Shown one piece after another: positions 12,590 to 24,600 of a DNA stretch of 64,000 nucleotides. The number at the start of each line of letters is the position of its first letter. Position 1 is the first letter of the stretch. Below the pieces are notes generated by a model. It ran no database searches, had not been told where the DNA came from, and saw nothing but the letters and a program-made list of their open reading frames with translations. The translations under genes and the position numbers were made by a program. Source of the DNA: Xylogone sp. PMI_703 (Eukaryota; Ascomycota; Leotiomycetes); assembly GCA_021399445.1 (NCBI GenBank), contig JAJTUQ010000002.1:7750001-7814000 (forward strand). The letters run 5' to 3'.

Positions 12590-13277
12590 GCTGGTTATAG
12601 ATTCAGTATATAATGATGCTCTATCTTTTCAAAATAAGGCAGATAAGCAATACTGGATAATAAAATATTCTCAAGAAATTCTTAATTGCGATTCTCAGTA
12701 CAATTTGCTTGTTCGGCTTGGAATAAAGGACAGAAAACTGGAAGGCATCGGTCCTTTATATCCTGAGCCAACTACTTCAATTGTCATACAAAGCTCCTCC
12801 ATTTTCACTCTTAATAGATATGTAATCGCTTTTTTGTTAGAGATTTGCTAGGAGATAATCTTTGTTGCGGAACAAGAGGCAAATGAAATAGCGCCATGAA
12901 GTGCAAGACGGTGCTGCCAGCTAACAGGGTCTCTGTTGCCTTGAAAGGGAAATTGTGGGCCTGGTGATTTATCATATTCCCGCCCTGCGAAAGTGGTCCA
13001 ACCAATAGCTGTGGCAAGATGCTTAGCCATTGATTTCGGAGTTAAAGTAAGCAGCCTGCGAATATTTATTAAACCTTAAATTATATCTCAGTCTCACAGC
13101 AACACATCGGCCTTGTGTCCTTTATTCCAACAGATACCAGCGGTCATGCACCCAACCAACTCCCCCTATTGAAGCCAAAGGTGGACCCAACCTACTTGGA
13201 AACCGCTATAATCCTAAGCGTTTCATCGACATATTTTCCATTCTTCCATGTCTGCTGAGAGCTAAATAAGGAGACGC
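12590..13277. other. Divergent promoter region
   Basis: Shared 5' region of the reductase (minus) and the regulator (plus). A minus-strand open frame at 12848-13030 has an ATG and fairly coding-like composition but no recognised motif, so I do not call it a gene. Confidence 0.5.
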
Positions 13278-15123
13278 ATGTCCCGAGAAGGTATGACAGA
13301 CTACGCCCAAGACGGGCAGTATACATTTGTTAGTTACAAGGGCTCTGAGCTCCCAAAAGATCCAAATGTCCGAAATTCTATCCACCGTCGTGCCATGAAG
13401 CACGGAGCAGCGATTAGAAAACGGAACGGGGGGTATGGAAGGTACAACATTGGTCAGTTTCCTGTACAACACCAAATACTGGAGGTACAGGGTGAGGATC
13501 CCCCGTCAAGTATTATAGCTACACTTCCAGATTCTATGTCTCATGAGCACCAAAAAGAGGCCTCCAGGATAACCGAAGACCCCAAGAGCACGAAGACAAT
13601 GTCGATGTCAATCCACAATATCGCAATTGCTGATGCCTACCGCCACACTAGCTTCCAACGATCTCATTTGGGTGATTTCCTGACGAAATCACCTCATGAC
13701 TATTCCCTCTTAAGTCTTGCGACACCCCTGACCGTGCTCCATCTCGGGATCAGCTCGTTATCGTACTTTAGACCTGACCTTGACTGTATCGGGAGAACAC
13801 TTTCCAAGATGTCAGCGTATCCCGAGAGCCAACGGTTACTGTCTTACATTCCTAGTCGATATGGGCATGTACCCTCCATAACCTACGCCACAGACTGTCT
13901 TCTTGCACGCTTAGGTGAGATTGCACGGACCCAGGGTATATTATCCTCAGAAGGCAGTGTGACCGCGTTAAAGCTCCATACCAAAGCATTAAGATCTATT
14001 CAAGAGGCAATAGATGATGAGAGCCTTAGATTAATGCCCGAGACATTATGTGCGGTTGAGCTTTTAGCAATCTACGAGGTATATGATGCTGTTCCTGTCA
14101 TTGACTATGCCTTTATCTAGCTCTCTGCTAATTCATCATTCTACCGTTGTCATATAGCTACTCCATGGACCCTTTGAAATGAACAGCTGGATATCACACG
14201 CAGGTGGTGCCTCTCGCCTTATTGAATTGCAAGGTCCTGATCGATTCCGGACGAACTTTGAACTATCGCTCTTTATGACTTGTGCGGGATCAATTGTAAG
14301 CCCCCTCCATAGATATATGATCGGATCTGTGGGTCAAAATTCCCAGCTAAGTAGCAGTTTTGTTCAGGTCACCGAAGCATTTATAAATGGCAAAACTTGC
14401 TTTTTAGGAGAGGCTCGCTGGCAGCGGGTCATTCAAGCAGCAATTCGTAATGATCCTCTAATTCCCCCAGAACAAGTTCACCTCTTCATGATGATGTGGG
14501 GGCCTCTCAGTAATGGGCCAAACTTATTCAAAGCAGTTGAAGATTTCCTTTCTAATCCTGCAATTGACCAACATGCCACATACGAAGATCTTATAAGGCG
14601 CCTATGCAGCGAAAACGAGCATCTCAAAGCATGGCTAATATTTGCAGAGCAATACCAATACGGGTCCGCAGGTGAATGGCAAAGCTTACTTCATAATACT
14701 ACAGTTTTGCTGCAGAATTGCAAAACCGTGAAGGGTTCTCCTGATCAGCATGTTGGCTGGCGTGTGCTTCAAGGAACATTCCTTCTATGTTGCCTCATCA
14801 AAACACGTCTTCTATTTGCATTATCGCCGTCACGATTTCCCGAACTCGAGATCACATGTCAAGAGCTAGCACGTGAAGCTGTGAGTATGAGTACGGACTA
14901 CGCAAGCTATCAGGATGAGAGACTCATTTATGGCCTTTTTATGGCAGAAGTTGTATGGATGGCTGAGGCAGTTATAGAGACTAAAGAGGCTTGGAGTGAG
15001 AGCCCAAAAGACATACATCTTAGGCAGGACCAGGGCTACCCCGGAACCATAGAGAAGTGGAAGTTTGAGGCTTGGTGTAGAGCAATGGGGAGACAAGTGT
15101 CGCAGAGAAGCCCTCTGTCATAA
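13278..15123 (+). CDS. Fungal-specific transcription factor-domain protein without a zinc cluster
   Basis: Related to the Fungal_trans_2 (PF11951-like) regulators that often flank metabolic gene groups. The N-terminus has the common motif FVSYKG...IRRRAM-like (FVSYKGSELP, NSIHRRAMKHG), followed by a Ser-rich stretch and the helical domain (LFLYHVRTLS-like, SPHDYSLLSLA, WISHAGGASRLIELQGP, ARWQRVIQAA). Intron about 14075-14155 joins IYE to LLHGPF; intron 14296-14374, which keeps frame, joins GSI to VTEAF. No Cys6 cluster lies before it in any frame, so DNA binding is unproven; this missing-finger form is widespread in Pezizomycotina. The target is unknown. It may control the reductase or P450 next to it. 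Confidence 0.78.
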
Positions 15124-15474
15124 AAGAGTATTGCATCATAATAGTATTGATATACTGTATATATACGTATCTAGGTGGTAATAGCGGAATAGAACGGGAT
15201 AGAATGCTGTAGAGGCAGCCGTATCGGGATTCATAGATCTTTCTCCGACACATCTATTTAAGGGCAGAGCAACCATCCCAATATACTTAACATAGAATTT
15301 GATTATTGTCTATGGAAGGTTGTGCACTAAATTGTTTGCACACTCAAATTCGATATTCTGAATACACTCTGAGAAAATTTATACTACTATTTAAAATCTT
15401 CCTGACATAGGTGATTCCAAGCCCAAGCGCCCAGCGACTGTTGTACGTATCTTCGATCCTTCGGTACCTAGATC
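15124..15474. other. Convergent intergenic region
   Basis: Only the 3' flanks of the regulator (plus) and the P450 (minus) are here. It is AT-rich and no gene is seen. Confidence 0.6.
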
Positions 15475-17506
15475 CTAGATTGGACTCTCCCGTTTCCGGA
15501 GGATGACTTCCGGCCCGTCTTGGAATGCAAGGAATCTTTGATGGAAGATATTAGAAATAGGAAGGTAATGAGAGAATTGGTAGCAACTTACATATTCTTG
15601 ACTGGCATTGGCTTGTTCGGATTTACTAACTTCAAGTCGTAGTGCATAAAGAAGGTAGGTAGAAACTAGATTATCAGCCTCCCTGGTAATTCAGAAAATG
15701 TGAGTCAAAGGAGCCAAATTACCTTTGACATTTCAAGCCAGACAATGTCTAATGTATTTTAGTCATGTCAGAATATATTGTATCATTGTTAGCCGGTGCT
15801 GCTGAGGAGATTCTTACTTCTACCGAGACAGGTACGAGCACCACCGCCGAATCCAAAAAAGTATCGTTCTAGAGGTTTTGGTCAGCAAATGAAAATTGAT
15901 TACGAGCATAAAATGGAATAAGTGCTGACTTACGCATAACGCCTTTCTTCTCAGGATCTAGCCATCGCTCCGGTCTGAATGCATCCACGTCATCGCCAAA
16001 CGCATCTTTGCTACGATGGATCACCCACGCGTTCGACCCGACTACTGTCTATAACACGTTAATCCAGCCGAACGGTCCAGTATTGTGTCAATATACTTAC
16101 ACCTTGTGGTAAGTATACACCATTGGCAGTCAGACCACCTTCAGGTACAACTCGTGGTAGATGGACGGCGAACGGAGGATGAAGACGGATTGCTTCGTAC
16201 ATCACGGCTTGAAGGAACGGCCACGCCTCAGCCTCTTCAAAGCGAATCGGATTGCTAATCTGACCTGCCTCTCGTCTTTCTCTTAATTCGTAGAGAAATC
16301 TATCATGATATTGTGGATTAGATAGTAGATAGTAAATCATGGCGCGGAGAGAAATGGCAGTTGTATCCGAGCCAGCGAATATATTGCTTGTGACTGTGGA
16401 AACCATATCATACTCTGAGTATTCATCAGGCTTCTTTTGGTGAACACTTTCAAGATATCCAAGGACATCTTTGTGCTTTTCATCATTGCTTTGGTGCTCT
16501 TTTGCTTTCTCTGACGCCAACGCCCGAAACCTGACACTGCGCATTGTAACTCCTAACCAGTTACCAGTAATCGGTGAAACCACATGATGAATCCAGTAAA
16601 CCCAAGGAACACACCCAACCCAGGCAGCACTTGAGAAAACCGTTTTAGATAAGGAAAGAATTCCATCTTCGTCTCCTTTGTCTAGGTATCCGAAGCTTTT
16701 GGAGAAGGTAATCTCAGTGATGCTATCTAGAAGTTATTATAAAACCAATAAGCCTCGCATCCATTTCATTGCTTTCGAATTAACTCACCTATAGCAAAGA
16801 GTTGGAGCCATTCTCCAATATCTACAGGCTTGCCCGTTAACTCTTCCATACGGCCCAGGAAATGGTCTATAACTTGATCCACAAATACTTCGAGAGTCTT
16901 AACTGAGTCCATGGAGTAAGCCTTGCTTACTAACCGTCTATTTTTACTGTGAATACGATCGTCACATTCAGCAGTCAAGCTCCACTTCAGCTTAGCTTTG
17001 AAGGGCCTGTAGAAATCAGATTTACTAAATTTGTTTCCAGCGCCTGATCAATGTTAGAAAATGGCATATCTCGATTCATCTTTAGATATACCGTAGATAG
17101 TTTTGAAAGCTTCCAGATCAGCGACCATACTAGTCTGTTTTAGAACATTGCTCGAAAATAGAAATGGCAGGAATACTTACATATGATTGGGACCTACGCG
17201 TACTAAGGGCCCATATTTCTTATGGAGTTCTAGAGAATCGAGATGCTGCTGTCTCTTTAAGACCGTACGTAGCCACCAGAAATTGGTGAAGCATGCCAAA
17301 AAGGGTCCTGGAACTTTTGCCAAGGGAGAAAAGCATCGTTCGTAAATGATATAGCTAGCAAGAATAATCCCTAAGAACGAAATTATCTGAAGCCCGGATA
17401 AGGCATTCTCAAGCTGCAAAGGATGGAGTCTCAGCTCCGCCATTGGGTCGAAGGACGTTATGTTAATTGGAAGAATGTACGTGTTCCACTGGGATGACAT
17501 AGTCAA
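15475..17506 (-). CDS. Cytochrome P450 monooxygenase, pisatin-demethylase/CYP57-like group
   Basis: A microsomal haem monooxygenase. The N-terminal membrane anchor is around ISFLGIILASYIIY, followed by the proline hinge KVPGP. Nine or so exons can be joined by frame: GPNH to IMVADLEAF, TIYG to AGNKFS, FAI to DSITEITFS, then the long exon with the I-helix AGSDTTA and ExxR motif EAIRLHP. Late exons give PERWLDP and the haem loop FGGGARTCLG, whose Cys is the iron ligand. The last intron restores NIFLAFQDGPEV and the stop at 15475. Length of about 510 residues is normal and no break is seen. WWLRTVL and LHKKYGPLVRVGPN resemble pisatin-demethylase-like P450s, but the substrate is unknown. Alternative start at 17440s (MAELRL) is possible. 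Confidence 0.9.
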
Positions 17507-18175
17507 TTAGGGAAGCCAACTCAATCCATAAGAGTTATATCAACGTATAGGTGTTATAGATGTGCTTGCTAGTCAAGTAATGAAAATCATACCGCGGCGC
17601 TATTTTAGCATGCGATCCATCTGGCATACCATGGATACGGCCTTCATGCTATCTTTCGAATATTCTCAAACTACTAACATCAGTAGTACCCACATGCCAC
17701 ATAGTGGGGAAATTTGTACGAAGATTTCTATCTTCAAGTATTTGTTTCCGATGTTCTTATTCCGACAATTCATAACCAACCATTTAAAATATCAATTATG
17801 AGAGCACTTCCATTGATTATATCCCCGCACATTTTGCATCCGAAAGTGGTGATTATCCGAACGTTTGCATCCGAGGAGCAAGGGGTGGCTGTAACCTCGA
17901 AGACATATCACCGTACAGCATAGCATCCCGGGGGGGTTGCCAGTTAACTAGACTCATAGTCAACCAATGTAATTTGACTCACATTTGATTGACATGGAAT
18001 GGGACTCGGGAATTAAGACTGGAGACGTTTCTGGTAGTCGGATTATGAAGTATAGCAACCTACCATTATGCCCATCGAACTGCCAATCAAACGATTTCTA
18101 CCCATCTTTACAATTCTACAAACTGGAACTGGGCTTAACAGTATAGATAGGTCGATTGATTGATTGATAATACAA
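17507..18175. other. Intergenic, P450 promoter region
   Basis: 5' flank of the P450 and 3' flank of the aldolase-like gene. Short frames at 17562-17923 have no family signal. A GATT/TGAT microsatellite lies near 18155. Confidence 0.55.
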
Positions 18176-18979
18176 TCATGCCGAATTAACATACAAATTG
18201 CATGATTCCACTTCCCGCTGCCAAAGCCCCCATGGTCGATGACCCGAAACCTTTGCCATCTCAGTAGCTGCTGCAGCCTCTTCTTCGCTCAAATACTTAA
18301 TTTCTCTTGTAGCACTCGGGTCTGCGGCTCGTGTCGTCAATGCCATACTCTGTATCATTGCATTCTTCTGTGTGTAAACTGCTCGCATCACACAATCTGG
18401 AATACTCTCCGCCATCACAGTAAATCCGTGACCTCTCATCAATACAACTGGATGTACATATTCTGACTTTTCATCCTCCGAGAATGATGTCGCAAGCGCT
18501 TTTCCTAAGTGTGTGTTCCGAACAAGTAGATCTTTAATATCATCTCGTTCATAGGCATCTGCAATGTCCCAGACAGGCACCTGTGCCCCAAGAAAACCGC
18601 CCATGTGGTACACTGCCCGCAAATTGACACCACTAAAGGTATAGGGAACAACTGCTTCCGAGTGGCTGTGGATGATGCTTTGGACAGAAGGATAGCGTTT
18701 ATAGCATTCGCTGTGGATGCACCGCTCTAAGAAACCTGCAGCTGCACTGGAGTCCACGGGCTGTGCATCCGAAACGTAATATTCAATTAAGTCATTTACT
18801 GAAGATATAGTTCCCGGAGCCGCATTCCTGGACATCACAAAAATATTCGGTTTGTGAGGGTGACGGAAGGAGAGATGGCCAAAGGCGTCTAGGACATTAT
18901 GATAATGTAAAATGTGAGATCCTGAGATGAAGTCACGGTAGTATTTCTGTAGGATAGCCTTTTCTCCTGAAGCTTCCAT
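18176..18979 (-). CDS. Class II aldolase/adducin-fold protein
   Basis: A 267-residue, intronless protein of the class II aldolase/adducin family, which binds a divalent metal and cleaves or epimerises sugar phosphates or related hydroxy acids. The metal-ligand motif HSHSE (from IIHSHSEAVV) and a third histidine in MRGHGFTVM are in place; FGHLSFRHP is the N-terminal phosphate-binding-like loop. Length matches the family. Fungal members are often linked to P450 and oxidoreductase genes and their substrates are mostly unknown. It follows the P450 on the same strand, about 670 bp away. Aldolase, decarboxylase-like and epimerase activities are all possible. Confidence 0.85.
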   Translation of the reverse strand: MEASGEKAILQKYYRDFISGSHILHYHNVLDAFGHLSFRHPHKPNIFVMSRNAAPGTISSVNDLIEYYVSDAQPVDSSAAAGFLERCIHSECYKRYPSVQSIIHSHSEAVVPYTFSGVNLRAVYHMGGFLGAQVPVWDIADAYERDDIKDLLVRNTHLGKALATSFSEDEKSEYVHPVVLMRGHGFTVMAESIPDCVMRAVYTQKNAMIQSMALTTRAADPSATREIKYLSEEEAAAATEMAKVSGHRPWGLWQREVESCNLYVNSA

Positions 18980-19380
18980 CGTAGCTGCGAGTCGAGATTT
19001 TAGATTTCTAGCCGAAGAACGAGAAAATTCTCAAGTGAACCTCTTCACAATCCCAGTGGAATCTGTAAACATTTAAAATAATATGGGTGTAAACCCATTT
19101 TATCCTCGGCTGGTTGAAGGCCGAGTGCTTCCGAGCTCCTAATGAGAACATCCGAACGTAGACACCCCACCCTCACCAAGGTCTCATCCACCTCGTTCCT
19201 TCTAACTAATAGCTAGTTATAGAGAGTCATAATTATGTAATATACAAACTTGATTGGTTGATATTGCAACAGTCAATCCCTCTTATAGATTACTCAGTTC
19301 CGACAAGCATGGATAGCACAAGGCAAACCGGCCGACCCTACTATATTGGGCTCCCTTTGTGTGCACCTATGCACATATAT
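18980..19380. other. Promoter of the aldolase-like gene and 3' flank of the regulator
   Basis: A 400 bp spacer between two genes on the same strand. No coding signal. Confidence 0.55.
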
Positions 19381-21658
19381 TCATGTAGTTCCCAGTGTAA
19401 AAGGCATCTGGAGCCATGACATATCGTTCGGATCAAGTTCGAAATCAGGAATGGTAAAAAAGCCATCCAAATGTAAAGCATCTACTTCCGACACGGTGTT
19501 GCATGGGTCTTCGAGCCAGGTATTCAGACTGATATCTACTGGTATTTGATCTCGAGCTGTTTCTGAGCTTAATTCCGCATGGATATCACCATCAATAGTC
19601 GATACGTTGACTGTGTCAGTTTCCTTTTGGACACTCTGTGTCTGCTTACTGGTACGTTGTCTGTTCCGTAGATCAGTCTGATGATAGGATGAGTGATGTT
19701 TCTGTTGACCTGATTCTTCATGTCCACGACGATGCGTCACACGATCAAAAATTGTGATTAGACTGGTAATAGATTGTTTGATGTGGTTTCCAAAGGGTTC
19801 AAAACGGCGCAAGACCCTGATGGCTGACTTCCATCCATTCGTTATCGTGAGCTCATCAACTTCTGTCGTCTTCTTAGGATGTAAACTGGCAGCGAGCAGA
19901 ACCATGCCTGCAGTATAGACATAGTATGTACTGTACCACCAAGACGGCAAAAGAACGTCAAGCTCACTTAGACTCTTACCTTCCATTGTGGATACAAGAA
20001 AGTGGATGATCTCGCAAGCAGTCTCTACACAGATAGTAGAACAATGAATCGCAAGCTTATACCACATTGCACTTGTAGATGATTCGCTATGGCTATCGGA
20101 ATGAGAGCAAAGCCTAGATAAAACTGGCCGAAACAACGAGACCCGGACATGACAGTATCTCAGATAGAGAATATTGCTCTGACGCGTGTGTGTTGCTGAC
20201 TTCTCAACAGCTTTGTCATGTCGCAGGTGAAGTGGTAGATTCTGGTGCCAAAGCCATAACTTACTGTCTACATCCAGTATTGTCTGAGCAGCTTTAATGC
20301 CTCTGCTTCCAAAATACGGAGCGTAGGGATCATCGTTTGGGCCCTCATCCTGGACCCCAGGACAATATAAGGTTAGTAGTGTCCCACCAAGCATCTCATA
20401 CAGCTTCACAGATTCGATGAAGAAATGGGTTCCCTTGAAATCTGGTTCTGGACTCGGGGCACCCGTAAGACAGGAACACTCTGAATTATCGAAGTGTGGT
20501 TCTGGTAGAGGGACCCTAACGATGGGTCGATATGTTATAATCCCAGGACGCCCAAACACGATCGAAAGTGCTCTGTCCATTAGAATACAACCATACCACA
20601 CTCTTTGCAGGAGGTTCTTCCGCTTCTCATTCTCCGCGCGAGCACTGATTGATGGTAGGTCCAACCCAATACCTTGCGCGGTGCGAACGGCCAACCCGAT
20701 AAAATACCAGCACTCTTGCGACTCATCAGTACTCTGCAGATATTGTCCAAGAAGCAGAAAACACTGGACGGCGAGGACTGATCGACTCTGAATTAGCTCG
20801 ATATCTAAAGAGGCCCTCGCTCGTTTGTAGAATATCTCGCCACGAGGAACTCGGTCTTCTGGCTTAATCGACGGGTCACTGAGGCATGTTAAGCTAAAAA
20901 GAGCATTGAGAGCACATAAGAAGATAGGACCACTCTCGCCCAGGGATTCTCCAGTCCATAGAGCATTATACAAAGTATAGACTTCATCCCTATCCAAGAA
21001 GGGATACATTGGTGCCACAAAACGCCAGTAGGCCTCCATTAAGTGGTCTGCAGTCTGACGGGGTGGGAGCACAAAGTCCATATCAAATAATGACCTACTG
21101 GTCGGACGTCTATGGTCTCCAATGGCGTGAGTACATGTTTTTGGCGATCGTCGCTGTTGGAGAGTACCAGTCTTTTGGATCATAACACTTCGGATTTGGT
21201 GCATGAAACTTGACATGCTAGCGTTTGGGGAGGTTTGGAGGTCCTCTTCCATCAGTCCCATCATCGCATTAACCGTGCTACCGTGGTCGCTTTCAGTACA
21301 AGGTGATTCAGGAGAGGGAGAAGGCGAGGGTTCAGCGTGTTGGTCAGCTTGCTCGTGTTCTAAGCCGTGGCATTGCTCTTTCATCTTCGACAATGCAGGT
21401 CCTCGTCTCTTACGCATGCCCCAGTAACAGCTTGTTAAAGAGCCATTCTTTCTCGAACATGGAGAGCATACTAATACAGTAAATAAGTATAATCACGCTC
21501 AAAGTATTAGACCAGCCAAGGGATGCGAGAAATGTACCTGGTTTCCGACCGTCACACTTAATTTTGCGAGACCTGCACTCATCGCATGCGGCGCCTACGC
21601 GTGGACGCTTAGAAGTCTTCATAGACTCTTGGTTGTTATTAACAACATTAGACTCCAT
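19381..21658 (-). CDS. Zn2Cys6 transcription factor with Fungal_trans domain
   Basis: A nuclear regulator of about 735 residues. The ATG at 21656-21658 gives MESNVVNNNQ. An intron of about 70 bp (near 21538-21471) splits the zinc cluster: CDECRSRKIKCDGRKP joins VCSPCSRKNGSLTSC, which completes all six cysteines. RKRRGPALSKM follows as the basic linker. The Fungal_trans (PF04082-like) domain is marked by YWRFVAPMYPFLDRDE, GLAVRTAQGIGLD and the arginine-rich RVWYGCILMDRALSIVFGRP. The C-terminus is acidic (FELDPNDMSW), a plausible activation region. It is on the same strand as the P450 and aldolase and may regulate them; that is inference. Confidence 0.9.
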
Positions 21659-22655
21659 ATAGTATAAGGCAGTTGAGGAATGCAGGAAGTTATAATTCCT
21701 GTGATCTGGGAAATCCGGGGTGCACAGGGGAGACGAATGGCGGGGGTCTAGTTTGCGTGAAATTCGGAATAAACAACTCGGGACTAGCTCGGAACCCAAG
21801 CCCGATACTTGTACTTTCTCGGATCGAATGAAACATTAGTATACAAGTCATTGGTAATCGTGCATGGCCGCAACCCAGAGTATATAAGGCGGTATAATAT
21901 ATAGTTAATAACTTAGTAAGTAGGTATCAGTACTAGCAAGATAGCTGAAGAGCCCATAGCTTATTGCCTCCTTGAGATATTATTTCAGGCCAGTAATGAG
22001 CCATACAACCGTATTAGCCTTAGTCAAGTTTTAGATGTCTGTAGAGTCATTAAGGGAGAGTAAGGAACTAATAGCCACAGTATACCTTCCATGTCTGCCA
22101 ACTCTGATTTATACTAGCAGATTGAGGAATGTCATGAGGGTTTCTTAACTGTCTCTGCTCAAATATACCGCAGCTACTTAGTAGAAAACCATGATAAACA
22201 GCTTTAGCGTGGCCTTGTCATTAGAATGAGTTGACTAAAGGAGAGAGCTATTGTAACTGTACTACTAAAGTGTCTTTATATAGTTAATGACCTAAGCTAT
22301 GCAACATTCTTATTTCGTTGTACATCCAAGAAGAGACAGTGATATCATAGCTGTTTCAACATGATTTAGCCCTACGCCCAGTGCCACTAAAGTAGTGAAA
22401 ACTTGCCCACCTTAGCTTGCCCTAAACAATTCGACTTATTCATCTCCCAAACTTCAGCACGATTAAAAAATCCATTTTAAAATACTTGGTCTTAATATTC
22501 TGCGCAGCTATAATAAAGTTCAAGTTTCTATCCGCAAATACATGACCGAAATAGAGTAGTACTTCTTAGGCCTCAGAACTACCAACCTATCTAACACCCC
22601 TGGGTACAATTTTAATCCAATTTGAAGCCCGCGCTCCACCTCCAAAGTACAGAAA
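21659..22655. other. Intergenic, AT-rich
   Basis: 5' leader of the regulator and 3' flank of the secreted protein. There is TA-rich low-complexity sequence near 21890-21910 and no supported gene. Confidence 0.55.
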
Positions 22656-23153
22656 CTATGGAGCACAGCAGGATGTTGCCGTACCTACAGAATTGAGGCA
22701 CGCTACTAACCCTGGAGAAGCGCTGGAACATATCGCATCTTGCGCTGCCTGTTGCGCAGGGAATCTTCGTGGCGGTGGAGGCGTCAAACAGAGCTGTCCA
22801 CTGACTGTACAAGGGTTGGAGCTTGACAGGCAGACCTGGCCAGCGGGGCAAGGATTGGCAGTTGACAAACACGATTGTCCCGCTGGACAGACAGGCGGAG
22901 GTGGAGGTGGAGGTGGAGGAACTACGTTGCAGTTGGGAACTGTCACAGAACCCCCCAAGCCAGCCCATGGATTCGGAAATAGAGGTCCAAATAGGAACGA
23001 GCCTAATGGCTTGTAAGATATCTGAGCCTGACAGGTTGAAGTAATGGGAGCCGGGACCGGGGCCGGTAAAATGATAGGCGCAATGGGAAAGAACCAGGCA
23101 GTGGCCGTGTTAGCCAAAATGCTGGTGGTAAGTATAATGAAGAATGTTTGCAT
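22656..23153 (-). CDS. Small secreted Cys- and Pro-rich protein, unknown
   Basis: Not assigned to a family. The ATG at 23151-23153 starts signal peptide MQTFFIILTTSILANTATA, giving about 165 residues. The middle has a run of nine prolines, encoded by a GGT/GGA-rich strand at about 22893-22919. It is followed by a repeated Cys motif CPAGQxCLS (VCPAGQSCLS, PCPAGQVCLS, then PCTVSGQLCL). The C-terminus, CSSASPGLVACLNSVGT..SCC, has four more cysteines. It looks like an extracellular or wall-associated protein. No intron is needed. An earlier in-frame ATG at 23192 would spoil the signal peptide, so the internal one is chosen. Function unknown. Confidence 0.68.
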   Translation of the reverse strand: MQTFFIILTTSILANTATAWFFPIAPIILPAPVPAPITSTCQAQISYKPLGSFLFGPLFPNPWAGLGGSVTVPNCNVVPPPPPPPPPVCPAGQSCLSTANPCPAGQVCLSSSNPCTVSGQLCLTPPPPRRFPAQQAAQDAICSSASPGLVACLNSVGTATSCCAP

Positions 23154-24600
23154 ATTGGTGTAGTCAAATAGAAGCTGTATGTAAATTAACACTCAAATGC
23201 TAAGATAAGGGGCCTTCTGAGTTCAAAGTCCTAGGGTGCGAACTTTGACAAACAGTGGAGTTGGTATCAATATGAAGACGGGAACACACCTCAGCTGCAA
23301 GAATTTTTCAATAGAATACTTAATCTAATTATACGAACACACTGAGCGTATTGTCTAAATGCTGTGTTTGATAAATAGAGAAAACTGAGTACCCGAGCCG
23401 ACTTATTCCTTTATAGGAGGAAAGCCTGGTCTATATAAATTAATTTGGATGAAGGCAAGCTTCCAATTGTTTCAAGACTTTACTAGCTTCGATGCACTGA
23501 TGCTCCGATACTCTATCATAATGATCATCTGAATCAGAAGACATGCAAGTGTATTTGATAATCTATTAAGCTGAATTCGAAACATGTACTGCATACAATT
23601 GAAAAGAAAGACTATACGATAAGCTGAAGACTAAATATATGCAAAAGAATGTAAAAGGAAATGGAAATATAAACCATGTGATGCCTTGCATAATGCATAG
23701 TTAAGCTATGAGAATATCTATTCTATTCTTACAAAAAAGGAAAATATAGAGGTAGTCATGCAAGGTGCAACGCTTTTCATATGTCACGGATGAGCTTTAC
23801 ACATATGTAATAATAACCGAGAAGGGAAACTGTTTGACATTCAACGCATAATATTGAGTAATAAATTAAACTTGAAATATAGGTTTTTATGGTGATTAAT
23901 TGAAAAACAAACCATGAGATCCGCAATATGTTTCATAATTCAATGGGCTGAACCTAGAATGTACGTCTTATGTAGCGAGGAAAAGGAATACAATATGATA
24001 TACAAAGGCTAGATATATTCATTAATATCTCAATTTATGACTATCTTTGGTGTTAATGTGCAGGCACGTTTACATAATGGTGTGCTCGAAGCCAACCATT
24101 TTGCACAGAGTAGAAGAAGCTTGTATCCTTGAAGACTTCTTGAACTAAAGTCTATCAGACCACAAGAGTATCGTGGCTGACATTCTGTTCTCGTGACTGG
24201 GTCTACCATAGTTTACAGTGGTCCACCCGCACAAAAAAACAAAGTGCGGCAAGGTGTGGGCCGTGTTATGACGATCATTTCTATTATCCGTGAGCTGAAC
24301 TAGATGTTTTTGTTTTATTTTAGGACGGACCAGGAATACAAGCGACAGCGCTGATACAGTTTATCATGTTGTGTAACAAAGTTCTCAGTCCTGCGTCTGA
24401 GACTATTGTTTCCTTTTCCTAGGAACCCTGCTTATTCCACGGTCCAGATTTCCTATGGTTCATCAAAGAGCATCCTTGGAGGCTACAAATAGAGCAGCTT
24501 TATTAGTTCCCGGCGAGCAATTCTTGACATATTTTAAAATCCCCAACAACAGAGAGATTTTAGTAGTATCATCAAATATTGGTTCATATCAATTACCACA
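23154..24600. other. Long AT-rich intergenic region
   Basis: About 1.4 kb of strongly AT-rich DNA with many stops in all frames. It could be promoter sequence or a decayed element; no transposon motif, inverted repeat or coding remnant was recognised. Confidence 0.5.

Noticed and set aside
12848..13030. 60-codon minus-strand ORF upstream of the regulator
   Set aside because: Coding-like composition, but no motif, no splice partner and it lies in a divergent promoter.
11389..21658. Classical secondary-metabolite cluster
   Set aside because: No PKS, NRPS, terpene cyclase or DMATS is present in the window; only a backbone-less group can be suggested.
23154..24600. RIP-mutated transposon
   Set aside because: AT-rich, but no coding remnant, terminal repeat or clear TpA/CpA pattern could be shown by eye.
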